DNA of 64,000 nt from Insolitispirillum peregrinum (GCF_900156605.1 NZ_FTOA01000001.1:124001-188000); one strand, 5' to 3'. Shown: positions 1 to 9,163, counted from the first letter of the stretch. The notes: a model not told the origin generated them from the sequence alone. A program made the numbers and translations.

Positions 1-661
1 CCGGTGCGCCAATTTCGGCCATCACCCCGCGATGGAAATAGGCCACCCGATGCGAAACGTCACGGGCAAAGGCCATTTCGTGGGTCACGCAAATCATCGT
101 CATGCCTTCTTCGGCCAGCATTTTCAGTGTCTCCAGCACTTCGCCGACCAGCTGCGGGTCGAGGGCCGAGGTCACTTCGTCAAACAGCATGTAATCCGGT
201 GACATGGCCAGCGCACGGGCAATCGCCATCCGTTGTTGTTGCCCGCCCGACAGCATCGTCGGATAGGTTGACAGCTTGGCCCCCAGACCAACGTGCGACA
301 GCTGCTTTTCACCAATCGCTTCGGCTTCGGCCTTGCTCAGCCCCAGCACCTTGCGCGGCGCGAGGGTGACGTTTTCCAGCACGGTCAGGTGCGGAAAAGC
401 GTTCCACTGTTGAAAGACAATGCCGATCTTTTGCCGCAGGGTGTTGAGGTTGGTGGATTTGGCGTGGACCTCGATCCCGTCAACGATCACCTTCCCCGAG
501 GCAATCGGTTCCAGCCCGTTGATGCAGGTCAGCAGGGTGGACTTGCCCGACCCCGACCCGCCGATAATGGTCACCACCTCGCCCTTGTTGACCGTCAGGT
601 CAATGCCTTTAAGCACTTCAAGCGGGCCAAAGGATTTGTGCAGGCTCTGGATCTCGATCAT
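1..661 (-). CDS. Polar amino-acid ABC transporter, ATP-binding subunit (3' end outside window)
   Basis: ATPase of a His/Glu/Gln-type amino-acid importer. It begins [12 protein letters not shown] and about 220 residues are visible before the gene runs off the left edge. The Walker A motif (GGSGSGKST), the Q-loop ([11 protein letters not shown]), the signature [15 protein letters not shown], Walker B ([12 protein letters not shown]) and the H-loop (VTHEM) can all be read on the minus strand. The ATG overlaps the stop of the upstream permease in an ATGA arrangement, so translation is probably coupled. It is the last visible gene of the minus-strand set binding protein, permease, permease, ATPase. 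The family (HisP/GlnQ) is certain; the exact amino acid carried cannot be told. Confidence 0.93.
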   Translation of the reverse strand, partial: MIEIQSLHKSFGPLEVLKGIDLTVNKGEVVTIIGGSGSGKSTLLTCINGLEPIASGKVIVDGIEVHAKSTNLNTLRQKIGIVFQQWNAFPHLTVLENVTLAPRKVLGLSKAEAEAIGEKQLSHVGLGAKLSTYPTMLSGGQQQRMAIARALAMSPDYMLFDEVTSALDPQLVGEVLETLKMLAEEGMTMICVTHEMAFARDVSHRVAYFHRGVMAEIGAP

Positions 662-1308
662 TTGGACCACCGTTTTTCAAGATATCCGCCGAAACGCGCA
701 AGGGGGAAGCTGATGAGAAAGTAAAAGGCACCGCAGACCAGCAGCAGGAACAGCGGTTCTTGCAGGCGCGTAATCAGGATTTGCGTTGATTTCAGAAGCT
801 CGGTCACCTGCACCACATAGACCAGCGCGGAATCTTTCATCACGCCGAGCGCAAGACCGATCCAGGACGGCAGGGCAATCCGGGTCGCCAGTGGTGCAAC
901 GATATAGCGCATGTCCTGAAACCAGGTCATGCCCAGCGAGCGCGCCGCCCGGCGGGTGGTGGACGGAACGGCCTGAATGCCGCCGCGGACGATTTCGGCG
1001 CAGTACGAGGCGGTATACAGCGACAAAACGATGCAGGCGATGGTAAAGCCCGACGTCTCAAGCTGTAGCACCATCCCGACAAAGGCATTGGCCAGCACCA
1101 GCTGGATCAGCAACGGGATCGAGCGGAAAATATCGAGGAAAAAGACCAGCGGCATGGCAAGGATCGTGCCGAGCTGGAGCCTTAGAACCCCGAAGATCAC
1201 CCCCAGCACGGTCCCGGTTGCCACCGAAAGGGCGGTGACCAGAATGGTCATTCCGGCCCCCTGTGCGAGGAAGACCACGTCCGAGAGTGTGAGCGAAGTG
1301 GAAAACAT
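658..1308 (-). CDS. Polar amino-acid ABC transporter permease (HisM/GlnP type)
   Basis: Integral membrane subunit of 216 residues with about five hydrophobic segments. The BPD-transp-1 coupling stretch is readable around residues 120-160 ([19 protein letters not shown]), which has the EAA-like form typical of HisM/HisQ proteins. It lies 12 bp downstream of a second permease and overlaps the ATPase start by 4 bp, consistent with one transcript. The two permeases most likely form a heterodimeric channel. Substrate specificity is not visible from the permease. Confidence 0.93.
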   Translation of the reverse strand: MFSTSLTLSDVVFLAQGAGMTILVTALSVATGTVLGVIFGVLRLQLGTILAMPLVFFLDIFRSIPLLIQLVLANAFVGMVLQLETSGFTIACIVLSLYTASYCAEIVRGGIQAVPSTTRRAARSLGMTWFQDMRYIVAPLATRIALPSWIGLALGVMKDSALVYVVQVTELLKSTQILITRLQEPLFLLLVCGAFYFLISFPLARFGGYLEKRWSK

Positions 1309-1320
1309 CCGTTATCTCCC

Positions 1321-1986
1321 TCAGTAACGGAACAGCCGCGCCGCCAGAAGCCGTGCTCCCAGGGTGATCAGCTTGGTGATGAGGTAGAAGATGACACCAG
1401 CAATCGCGAACAGCTCGAATGTGCGGAAGGTCAGCGCGTTCAGGTCCTGGGTGACACCGTAAAGGTCCGAATTCATCCCGACCGTAACCCCCAGCGAGGT
1501 CATCAGCACCGCCCAGACCATCTGGTTGGTCATCGGCAAAAAGGCAACGCGCAGCATTTGCGGCAGGACGATATGGCGGAACGCCTGCATTTCGGACATG
1601 CCGAGTGAGCGACCGGCGCGGATTTGTGTGTCGGGGATTGCTTTCAGCGCCCCGCGGAAATTTTCGGCCAGATAGCCCGCGTTGTTAAAGGTGATACCGA
1701 TCAGCAGCGAGGTGAACGGAGACAAATGAATCCCGAAACTGGCGATGCCAAAATGCGCCATGTAAATCTGGAACAGGGCCGGAGTGTTGCGGGCAATTTC
1801 GACCCACGTTCTGGCAATGGCCCGCAGCGGAGCCACCGGGGACCGGCGCAGGACGGTCAGCACAATGGCGAGCACGATGCCAATCAGCATCGACAGGATG
1901 GCCACTTCCATTGTGGTGGCGGCACCGTCCAGCATCTGGGGCAGCCGGGCCATCGCCTGGCTCCATTGGAATGTGTAATCAAACAT
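1321..1986 (-). CDS. Polar amino-acid ABC transporter permease (HisQ/GltJ type)
   Basis: Second 221-residue membrane subunit of the importer. The N-terminal half carries the usual periplasmic-side start followed by a hydrophobic segment (AILSMLIGIVLAIVLTVL). The EAA-like coupling loop is AGRSLGMSEMQAFRHIVLP around residues 141-159, and the stretch LLIGITFNNAGYLAENFRG just before it is typical of the family. It is placed between the binding-protein gene (75 bp upstream) and the other permease (12 bp downstream). Confidence 0.93.
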   Translation of the reverse strand: MFDYTFQWSQAMARLPQMLDGAATTMEVAILSMLIGIVLAIVLTVLRRSPVAPLRAIARTWVEIARNTPALFQIYMAHFGIASFGIHLSPFTSLLIGITFNNAGYLAENFRGALKAIPDTQIRAGRSLGMSEMQAFRHIVLPQMLRVAFLPMTNQMVWAVLMTSLGVTVGMNSDLYGVTQDLNALTFRTFELFAIAGVIFYLITKLITLGARLLAARLFRY

Positions 1987-2061
1987 GGTGGCGTGCCTGC
2001 TGGAGCAAAATGAAGAAAGCGGCGCGGGGATACCCCACGCCGCAGCTTTATCGTCGCCCGA

Positions 2062-2871
2062 TCAGCGGTAAATACCGTGAATGGTCAGGTCGGCCGGGTC
2101 ATTTTTGGAAATCCACTTGTGGTAGAGTTCGGCGTAACGGCCGGTGCGGACCTGCTGGTTGATGAACAGGTTCATGTAGTTCAGCAGGCCGTATTCTTCA
2201 CGCTTGGCGATCAGGGCGACATAATCCGGCACCATCGGGGTCTTGCCGGCCAGCGACAGGCCGGGGAACTTGCCGGTCTTCATGTTGGCTTCGGCGACTT
2301 CGGTGGTGGCGACAGTGGCGTCGATCTGCCCCTGGGACAGGGCGAGGAACACGTCAGCCTGCGACTGATAGGGACGGAACGCCCCGACGCCCCAGCCCTT
2401 GACCTGCTTTTCGGCCCAGATGGCTTCGTAGGTTCCGGCGGTGGCGCCGATGGTCTTGCCCTTCATGTCTTCCCAGCTCTTGATGCCTGCCTTTTCGTTG
2501 GCAACCACCACGTCTTCGAAGGCGTAGTAGGGAATGGTCATGCCGACGGTCTTGGCCCGTTCCAGCGTGTCCGAGGTCGAGGCAACGCCGACGTCCACCT
2601 TGTTGGCCATCAGCGCCGGAATACGTTCCGGGAAGGTCGTTTCCACGATCTTCGCTTCGACGCCCAGCGCCTTGGCCAGATCCTTGCAGTAGTCAACGTC
2701 AAAGCCCTGGGGTTCGTTCTTGTCGTCACGCATCCCCATCGGCGGGAAGTCGAGCACGACCGCGCAGCGCAGCTTGCCCGAGGCGATAATGTCGTCGAGC
2801 TTGTCGGCCTGAGCGGTGCCGGAAGCGCAGACGGTCGCGATGAACGCAGTGGTCAGAAGGAATTTTTTCAT
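2062..2871 (-). CDS. Periplasmic amino-acid-binding protein of the ABC importer
   Basis: Solute-binding protein of 269 residues (SBP_bac_3 family) with a Sec signal peptide MKKFLLTTAFIATVCASGTAQA. The mature part starts DKLDDIIASGKLRCAVVLDFPPMG, and FDVDYCKDLAKALG follows, both classic for the glutamine/histidine/arginine binder family. I chose the ATG at 2871 because AAGGAG lies 11 bp upstream; a GTG four codons earlier would sit on top of that ribosome-binding site. It is the first gene of the minus-strand transporter operon and is divergent from the semialdehyde dehydrogenase. A proline, hydroxyproline or other amino-acid ligand would fit the neighbouring enzymes, but that is inference. 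Confidence 0.92.
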   Translation of the reverse strand: MKKFLLTTAFIATVCASGTAQADKLDDIIASGKLRCAVVLDFPPMGMRDDKNEPQGFDVDYCKDLAKALGVEAKIVETTFPERIPALMANKVDVGVASTSDTLERAKTVGMTIPYYAFEDVVVANEKAGIKSWEDMKGKTIGATAGTYEAIWAEKQVKGWGVGAFRPYQSQADVFLALSQGQIDATVATTEVAEANMKTGKFPGLSLAGKTPMVPDYVALIAKREEYGLLNYMNLFINQQVRTGRYAELYHKWISKNDPADLTIHGIYR

Positions 2872-3079
2872 GTCAGGTGCCACTCCTTGGGGTCTTTGGT
2901 CAGGATGGATAAATTTTCTCTATAACGCAATAAATTTTCACAAAAGAAAAACTCTGGCGCAATGGGAAAATTTTGTCTAATTGTTACAGGCACTCTTGAC
3001 ACGCGTCCCCGGCGCGTTACCGCATGACACCCTTCGCAGGCCACACGGTGGTTTGCGAACAGAGAATGGGAACAGCACC

Positions 3080-4597
3080 ATGACCTTCGTCCCCCATGGC
3101 AAACACCTCATTGCCGGGAACTGGATTCGCACTGGCCAGACCTTCCTGTCCCGTCCGGCCCATGGGCCGGCGCATACCGTTTCGGTTGGAACGGCCGACC
3201 TGGTTGATCAGGCGGTGTGCGCTGCCGAAGAGGCCTTTTGGGGTTACAGCGCGCTGACCCGAGCGGAGCGGGCAGCGTTTCTGGAGGCGATTGCCGACGA
3301 AATCGAAGCCCGCGCCGCTGACCTGACCGCCATCGGAACGCAGGAAACCGGCCTCCCCGAAGCCCGCCTGAACGGGGAACGCGGGCGGACCACCGGCCAG
3401 CTTCGCCTGTTTGCAGAACACATTCGGCAGGGCGATTACCTCGATCGCCGCCATGATCCCGCGCTGCCCCAACGTCAGCCCTTGCCGCGCCCGGACCTGC
3501 GGATGATACAGCGCCCGCTTGGCCCGGTGGCGGTGTTCGGGGCATCGAACTTCCCGCTGGCCTTTTCGACGGCGGGCGGTGATACCGCTTCGGCGCTGGC
3601 GGCGGGCTGTCCGGTGGTGGTCAAGGGCCACGAAGCCCACCCCGGCACCAGTGAACTGGTTGCCGAAGCAATCCACGCCGCCATTCTCCGCTGCGGGATG
3701 CCGCACGGGGTGTTTTCGCTGGTGCAGGGCGGAGCGATCGAGGTCGGGCAGGCGCTGGTTCAGCATCCGCTGATTCAGGCGGTGGGCTTTACCGGCTCCC
3801 TGGCTGGCGGGCGGGCGCTGTTTGACCTGTGCGCGCAACGGCCCGAGCCGATTCCGTTCTTTGGTGAACTGGGGGCGGTCAACCCGATGTTCATGCTGCC
3901 GTCGGCGGTGGCCACGCGCGGGATCGAGCTGGGCAAGGGCTGGGCTGGCTCGTTGACCATGGGGGCCGGGCAGTTCTGCACCAATCCGGGGATTGCCGTG
4001 GTGCTGGACAGCCCCGAGGCGGATGCCTTCGTTGAGTCCGCGCGCGCGGCGCTGGCGGAAATGGCGGCTCAGGTGATGTTGACCGATGGCATCGCGGCGG
4101 CCTATCGCGCTGGTGCCGAGGCGATCAGCCAGCAGAGCGGTGTAGACAGCCTGGTGACCTCTGTCGCCGAACCGCGACAGGCAAAGCCGTTCCTGTTCAA
4201 GGTCAGCGCCAGCGACTGGCTGAACAACCATATGCTGTCCGAAGAAGTCTTTGGGCCGCTGGGGATCGTGGTGGTCGCCGGTGATGCCGGGCAAATGGAG
4301 GAGATTGCCCGCAGCCTTGCCGGGCAGTTGACCGCCACCCTGCACATGGATGACGCCGATGCCGTGCAGGCCCGGCGCCTGATGCCGATCCTGGAGCGCA
4401 AGGCAGGGCGGGTTCTGGCCAACGGCTTCCCCACCGGCGTCGAGGTCTGTGACAGCATGGTTCACGGGGGGCCCTATCCGGCCTCGACCAACTTCGGCGC
4501 GACCTCGGTCGGGACGATGGCCATCCGCCGCTTTGTGCGTCCGGTTTGCTATCAGAACATCCCGCTGGCGCTTCTTCCCGCCGATCTGCGGGATTGA
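3080..4597 (+). CDS. Aldehyde dehydrogenase, alpha-ketoglutarate-semialdehyde (2,5-dioxovalerate) dehydrogenase type
   Basis: NAD(P)-dependent aldehyde dehydrogenase of 505 residues. The catalytic cysteine is C300 in AGQFCTNPG and the general-base glutamate is E263 in FFGELGAVNP. The style of these motifs and the N-terminal HLIAGNWI match the family that oxidises alpha-ketoglutarate semialdehyde to 2-oxoglutarate in hydroxyproline, pentose and glucarate pathways. The start is taken at 3080 because the upstream in-frame part lacks a family match. It is divergent from the amino-acid importer and followed by an intrinsic terminator and then a proline-racemase-family gene, which favours a hydroxyproline-type route. 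The next step in such a pathway, a pyrroline-carboxylate deaminase, is not present in the window. Confidence 0.88.
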   Translation: MTFVPHGKHLIAGNWIRTGQTFLSRPAHGPAHTVSVGTADLVDQAVCAAEEAFWGYSALTRAERAAFLEAIADEIEARAADLTAIGTQETGLPEARLNGERGRTTGQLRLFAEHIRQGDYLDRRHDPALPQRQPLPRPDLRMIQRPLGPVAVFGASNFPLAFSTAGGDTASALAAGCPVVVKGHEAHPGTSELVAEAIHAAILRCGMPHGVFSLVQGGAIEVGQALVQHPLIQAVGFTGSLAGGRALFDLCAQRPEPIPFFGELGAVNPMFMLPSAVATRGIELGKGWAGSLTMGAGQFCTNPGIAVVLDSPEADAFVESARAALAEMAAQVMLTDGIAAAYRAGAEAISQQSGVDSLVTSVAEPRQAKPFLFKVSASDWLNNHMLSEEVFGPLGIVVVAGDAGQMEEIARSLAGQLTATLHMDDADAVQARRLMPILERKAGRVLANGFPTGVEVCDSMVHGGPYPASTNFGATSVGTMAIRRFVRPVCYQNIPLALLPADLRD

Positions 4598-4606
4598 GCG
4601 GTGATG

Positions 4607-4639
4607 GCCTGCATCCCTGTGGGTGCAGGCCGCTTTTTC
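4607..4639 (+). terminator. Rho-independent terminator after the aldehyde dehydrogenase
   Basis: A 10 bp stem (GCCTGCATCC / GGGTGCAGGC, one T-G wobble) with a 4-base loop is followed by CGCTTTTT. It lies 9 bp after the dehydrogenase stop and ends about 25 bp before the next start codon. It may attenuate rather than fully separate the two co-oriented genes. Confidence 0.85.
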
Positions 4640-4663
4640 TCCTCTGGGACAGGACGTTTTCGC

Positions 4664-5704
4664 ATGCGCTCACGCATCAACATCAGCGTTGTCGGCTGCC
4701 ATGCCGAAGGTGAAATTGGCGATGTGATTGTCGGCGGGGTGTTGCCGCCCGCCGGGAAGACCATGATGGAACGGATGATCGCGATGGAGCGTGATCACGA
4801 CCATATCCGTCAACTGCTGATCTGCGAGCCGCGCGGGTCCGTCGCCCGCCATGTCAACCTGATCGTCCCGGCCATCTCGCCCGACTGTGCCGCCGGGGCG
4901 ATCATCATGGAGCCGACGGAATACGTCCCCATGTCAGGCTCGAACACCATCTGCGTTGCCACCGTGTTGCTGGAAACCGGCATGGTGCCGATGCAAGAGC
5001 CGGTCACCCGTTTCAAACTGGATATGCCCGGCGGCATTATCGAGGTCACCGCCCACTGTCAGGACGGCAAATGCCAGTCGGTCACCTTCCGCAACGCCCC
5101 TGCCTTTGCGGCTGTTCTGGACGGCGTGCTGGAGGTCGCGGGACACGGGACCATGGCCCTTGATATTGCCTATGGCGGGATGTTCTTTGGCATCGTTGAC
5201 GCCAAGGCACTGGGCTTTCAGGTGACGGCGGACGAAGCGCGCGATCTGGCCGTTCTGGGGGAAAAGATCAGGAAGGCCGCGCGCGAGCAATTCCCGGTCA
5301 CCCACCCGGACTTCCCCAATGTGCGCGGGGTGTCGATCGTACAGTTTGCCATGCCGTTCGAAGGCAGCGGCACGGTGACCCGCAACACCTGCATTGTGGC
5401 TCCGGGGCGGTCGGACCGCTCGCCGACCGGAACCGGCACCTCGGCCCGGATGGCCGTGCTGCATGCCCGTGGCCAGATGGCTGTCGGGGATGAGCTGATC
5501 CACAGCTCGATCATCGGCTCGCGCTTTGTCGGTAAAATCCTCAGCGCGGACCAAACCAATGGCCGGGCGACCATCATTCCCCAAATCACCGGTCGCGCCT
5601 GGATTACCGGCACCCATAACTACATGCTCGACCCCGACGACCCGTGGCAGGCGGGCTATATGCTGTCCGACACCTGGGGGGTGACGCCGACCCTGAAGCA
5701 ATAG
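4664..5704 (+). CDS. Proline racemase-family enzyme with Ser/Thr catalytic pair
   Basis: A 346-residue member of the family that contains proline racemase, 4-hydroxyproline 2-epimerase and trans-3-hydroxy-L-proline dehydratase. It opens INISVVGCHAEGEIGDVIVGG. The first catalytic position is Ser91 (MSGSNTIC, where racemases have MCGH) and the second is Thr256 (DRSPTGTGTSA, where racemases have a Cys). A Thr at the second site is known in the dehydratases and argues against racemase activity. The start at 4664 is chosen because AGGA lies just upstream and the earlier in-frame ATG is inside the terminator hairpin. The neighbours (semialdehyde dehydrogenase, amino-acid importer) support a hydroxyproline-like substrate. 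The precise reaction is open. Confidence 0.85.
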   Translation: MRSRINISVVGCHAEGEIGDVIVGGVLPPAGKTMMERMIAMERDHDHIRQLLICEPRGSVARHVNLIVPAISPDCAAGAIIMEPTEYVPMSGSNTICVATVLLETGMVPMQEPVTRFKLDMPGGIIEVTAHCQDGKCQSVTFRNAPAFAAVLDGVLEVAGHGTMALDIAYGGMFFGIVDAKALGFQVTADEARDLAVLGEKIRKAAREQFPVTHPDFPNVRGVSIVQFAMPFEGSGTVTRNTCIVAPGRSDRSPTGTGTSARMAVLHARGQMAVGDELIHSSIIGSRFVGKILSADQTNGRATIIPQITGRAWITGTHNYMLDPDDPWQAGYMLSDTWGVTPTLKQ

Positions 5705-5835
5705 GGCAGGGGACACGACACGCAGAAAACGGGTGGATGCGGGCCAGTTTCTCTTCCACCGAAGTCTTGTCTGGAGTGGTTACACCTGACCACGCCAACA
5801 GAACGTCTCGCCTGAGAGCATCCGGGCCTGCCGCC

Positions 5836-6786
5836 CTACTCCCCCAGCGGCTCCAGCCGATAGCGCCCCAGTCCCTGGGCGGAGTGGCTGCCTGCGTGGC
5901 ACGATTGCCCGGCCAGCAGCAACGGCCAGAACGGGGCCAGATCGCCTGCGATGACCATCGGGCCGACCAGTCCATCCATCTGGATCGGGGTATTGCCCTG
6001 TCGGCGGGACCAGCGTTGCCAGCTGACCATCTGTAAATGCCCGTTGTCGATGCTCAGGCTGGCGGCCCGGGCACGCAGTTCGTCCCGGTCGATGGTCACC
6101 GCACAGTCCAGCCAGCGGGCCATGCCGCACACCCGGCTGCTCAGGCTGGAAAACAGCGAGGTGATGTCGCTGTGGACCACACCACCCCGGCGCAGGTTGA
6201 GTGGGGTGACAAAGCGCAGGATGGCCGCAGGGGGGACCGCTGGCTGGGGCAGGTGCTCGCGGACGGTCAGGCGGCGGTCGATTGGTTCCAGCGCTGCCTG
6301 TAGCCCGTCAGGCATGCCGACCCCGTTGCGCAGGCCCTGGGTCCAGGCTTCGGCGGCGTTTTCCAGCCAGTCGGTGGCAAAACCGAACAGGGTCAGGCGC
6401 AGGGCGACCGTTCCGTCGGGGCCGGGATCGACGGCGATGGTATAGGGCTTGGGGAATTCCAGTCCACCACGCGGCGGACGTTCGCGGAACAAGGGATCAT
6501 AGGGGCAGGGCGGAGACCACGGGCAGGGTTCCCCCCGCTGGGCGGGCAGCGAGGCCATGCGCAACAACTGCTGCCCCCAGGCACCGCGCAGCCTGCCGGG
6601 CAGGGCAAAGTCCTTCGCCAGATCGGCGGCGGTCCAGCCGCGCGGCGGCTGGCACAGGGTCACAACATCGGCATGGAACCACGAGGCCAGCAGCTCGTCC
6701 ATGGTTGCCGCGTCGGTAGGGGTCGCCAGACGGTCGAGGACCGGATCGGGGAGGGTGGGGGTCTGGTGGGCGGGCGTGTCGCGCAT
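5836..6786 (-). CDS. cas6: Orphan Cas6-like RAMP endoribonuclease
   Basis: A 316-residue protein whose C-terminal third reads as the Cas6 C-terminal RAMP domain. The stretch GLVGPMVIAGDLAPFWPLL is followed by LLAGQSCHAGSHSAQGLGRY, the glycine-rich loop motif of this family. Upstream, LRFVTPLNLRRGG matches the usual Cas6 'F-x-TP-x-R' strand. In CRISPR systems Cas6 cuts the precursor crRNA in each repeat. No other cas gene and no repeat array lies in the window, so this copy either serves an array elsewhere or acts on other RNA. No strong ribosome-binding site precedes the ATG. It is convergent with the racemase-family gene and divergent from the large fusion gene. Family assignment by motif reading; moderately sure. 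Confidence 0.72.
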   Translation of the reverse strand: MRDTPAHQTPTLPDPVLDRLATPTDAATMDELLASWFHADVVTLCQPPRGWTAADLAKDFALPGRLRGAWGQQLLRMASLPAQRGEPCPWSPPCPYDPLFRERPPRGGLEFPKPYTIAVDPGPDGTVALRLTLFGFATDWLENAAEAWTQGLRNGVGMPDGLQAALEPIDRRLTVREHLPQPAVPPAAILRFVTPLNLRRGGVVHSDITSLFSSLSSRVCGMARWLDCAVTIDRDELRARAASLSIDNGHLQMVSWQRWSRRQGNTPIQMDGLVGPMVIAGDLAPFWPLLLAGQSCHAGSHSAQGLGRYRLEPLGE

Positions 6787-7008
6787 AACGATTTTACTTC
6801 ATATGGGTACGTGCATGACGGGTGGTGCCGGAAACTATGCCACAGCAGGGGGCACGAGGCGACGGTGAAAATACGCCAGCCCGGCATACAGGATGGCCCT
6901 GTCTGTTTGTCCCTTTTGAGCGTTGATATTTTCCGCCCGCTTGTCGGTCCGTTATGCGTATCACATTCACGACAGGTTTGTTGGGTATGGGTCTATTCTG
7001 GAGGGAAA

Positions 7009-9147
7009 ATGGACGTCTTTATTTTCGGGATGCTGCGGTCCGGCACGACGATGCTGACCAATTTGTTGACCAACGCCCCGGAGCAAATTGTTTTGATCGA
7101 GCCCGGCATTACCCGTGGCGATATGGGGCTGCATGTTAAAAAGCAAATTGAACGGCTGGGGCCGACCTGTTCCGATCAGGAATGGCTGGCGGTCAGCAAT
7201 CCGCTGAAACGCTTCCAGCGTCACGCCGTGCCACATCTTCAGGGAGCCAAATGGGGGGTGAAGGAAGTCAATCCCTATGGTATCCCCGAATTGCTGCAAA
7301 AATATCCCCCGCGCAAGGTATTGCTGGTTGTCCGTGACATCCGCGACATCGTCGCCAGTGCGGTGGAAAAAGACGAGCGCCTGAACAGCAACATCAGTGA
7401 CGACTGGATTCTGAAGCGGGCGCGGGATACCTATGACTGCCTGTTGATGCTGGAACGGACCATTCCGTCTTTCATGCTGCGGGTTCTGCATTACGAGCGT
7501 TTTGTGCAGGATGCCGACTATCGGCAGGAGCTGTCTGACTGGGTGGGCTTTTCCTTTTCGGGCGATCTGGCCCAGCGGCTGGACATTTATGGCCGCGACT
7601 ACGAAGCACAGCGGCACGACAGCACCATCGGTGCCCGCAGCCTGCGCCGCTATCAAAAGCCGGGCAGCGAACGGCAGGCGGCGATTGTCGAGACCGCCGC
7701 CCGTCTGATGAGCGATTATCAGGCGCATTACGGCTATGGTGGTGACGATGCCGATCAGACCGTCGCGTCGCAGGATGCCGGGCCGGATGCCTTCCTGTCC
7801 CAGTTCGGCCTGCGGGCCACCTATACCGACGATGGCCGGGAAACGCGGGTGGTCGGCTTTGTCGGCAACGACGCCTTGGCCGGGCAGTCGGCGCGCTCGG
7901 TCCGCGGCACGCTGCCCTCTGGCGGGACCGGCAAATACCGGGTGGTCTGCTTTCACACCACCGACGACCTCTATGCATCGCGCGCGGCCAACCTGATTGC
8001 CAGCCTGAACACATATGGCATTGATCACGCGGTGGTGCCGATCGAGGTCTCGGACTCGTGGGAGGCCACCTGCAGCCGCAAGGCAGCCTTTGTGCGCGAA
8101 CAGTGGGAACAGAGCGATGTGCCGGTGGTCTGGCTGGATGCCGATGCCACCGTCGAGGCCGAACCGTCGCTGTTTGCTGCGCTCGATTGCGACTTTGCGG
8201 TGCATAAGGTCAAGGGCTGGGAACTGGCCTCGGGCACGCTGTATTTCGGCAAGACCGAGCTTGCGCGCGCACTGTTGGATCAGTGGGTCACGCGCTGCGA
8301 CGCCGACCCGCGAGGCTGGGACCAGAACCACCTGCAATCGGCCTGGTGCGATATCAGCGCGACACGCCCGTTGCGCACCATCTGGCTCCCCCAGCCCTAT
8401 CTGCAAATCTTTGATGCCCCGCGCCGCAAATCGGAAACGCCGGTGATCATGCACTGGCAGGCCTCGCGCGACCTGACCGGCGAGAAGACCAAGGCCACCC
8501 CGCTGGAGCTGACCGAGCAGGGCAAGGAACAGCGGCGGGCCAACCATCTGTGGCGGTCCGCCGAAGACCTGTACTGGATCAACAACGGTGGTCGGGCAGA
8601 GGACCTGACGCAGCCCTACGCCTTCCCGGAAGGCTTTGATGTCGGTGGCGCACTGGCCGCAGCCATCGACGGCGCTTTTCCGGTGCTGGAGGTCGGCTGT
8701 GGCAATGGGCGGATTGCCTCGCTGTTCGAGCCTGACGCCTATCAAGGGGTGGATATCGCTCCGGCAGCGATCAGGGAGGCCCGCCGCCGCTTGCCGGATC
8801 ATGGTTTCCGCCTGATTGATGACGGCTTTGCCTATCCTGCGGCGGGATGTGTGCTGTTTTATGAGACGCTGCAGCATCTGGACGGCGCCGATGCAGTCAA
8901 GGTGCTGGAAACAGCCTGCGCCAGTGCCAAGCGGGTGGTGATCGCCGAAGTGATGGATTCCCGCTGGCGGCGGGGCGGGCTGCCTGCCTTCTTCAACCGC
9001 GACCCCGAGCTGTACATTCTGGCAATGCAGAGCTTTGGCCTCCGGCTGGTGAATGCCGCCAAGTATATCCACGCCCGCTACGACAGCCTGCAATGGCGCA
9101 ATGGCTGTGACTCCCGGATCAGCTTTTTGACCTTTGACCGGGGGTAA
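7009..9147 (+). CDS. Three-domain fusion: sulfotransferase - glycosyltransferase-like - SAM methyltransferase
   Basis: A 712-residue protein without a signal peptide. Residues 1-240 are a sulfotransferase: the PAPS 5'-phosphate loop is FGMLRSGTTML (6-16) and LLVVRDIRDIVAS is the 3'-phosphate strand. Residues about 305-510 resemble a nucleotide-sugar transferase fold, with the DxD-type motif VVWLDADATV near residue 376 and a C-terminal MHWQASR. Residues about 550-712 are a class I methyltransferase with motif I VLEVGCGNGRIASLF near residue 560, followed by YQGVDIAPAAI. The ATG at 7009 is preceded by GGAGGG. A role in modifying a cell-surface glycan or small glycoside is plausible but not shown. 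No polysaccharide genes flank it. Confidence 0.85.
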   Translation: MDVFIFGMLRSGTTMLTNLLTNAPEQIVLIEPGITRGDMGLHVKKQIERLGPTCSDQEWLAVSNPLKRFQRHAVPHLQGAKWGVKEVNPYGIPELLQKYPPRKVLLVVRDIRDIVASAVEKDERLNSNISDDWILKRARDTYDCLLMLERTIPSFMLRVLHYERFVQDADYRQELSDWVGFSFSGDLAQRLDIYGRDYEAQRHDSTIGARSLRRYQKPGSERQAAIVETAARLMSDYQAHYGYGGDDADQTVASQDAGPDAFLSQFGLRATYTDDGRETRVVGFVGNDALAGQSARSVRGTLPSGGTGKYRVVCFHTTDDLYASRAANLIASLNTYGIDHAVVPIEVSDSWEATCSRKAAFVREQWEQSDVPVVWLDADATVEAEPSLFAALDCDFAVHKVKGWELASGTLYFGKTELARALLDQWVTRCDADPRGWDQNHLQSAWCDISATRPLRTIWLPQPYLQIFDAPRRKSETPVIMHWQASRDLTGEKTKATPLELTEQGKEQRRANHLWRSAEDLYWINNGGRAEDLTQPYAFPEGFDVGGALAAAIDGAFPVLEVGCGNGRIASLFEPDAYQGVDIAPAAIREARRRLPDHGFRLIDDGFAYPAAGCVLFYETLQHLDGADAVKVLETACASAKRVVIAEVMDSRWRRGGLPAFFNRDPELYILAMQSFGLRLVNAAKYIHARYDSLQWRNGCDSRISFLTFDRG

Positions 9148-9163
9148 GGAGAAGCGCAGGAGA

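Noticed and set aside
6967-9093. A 708-codon open frame antisense to the fusion gene
   Set aside because: It mirrors a real GC-rich gene, has no ribosome-binding site and reads as low-complexity His/Gln/Arg-rich sequence.
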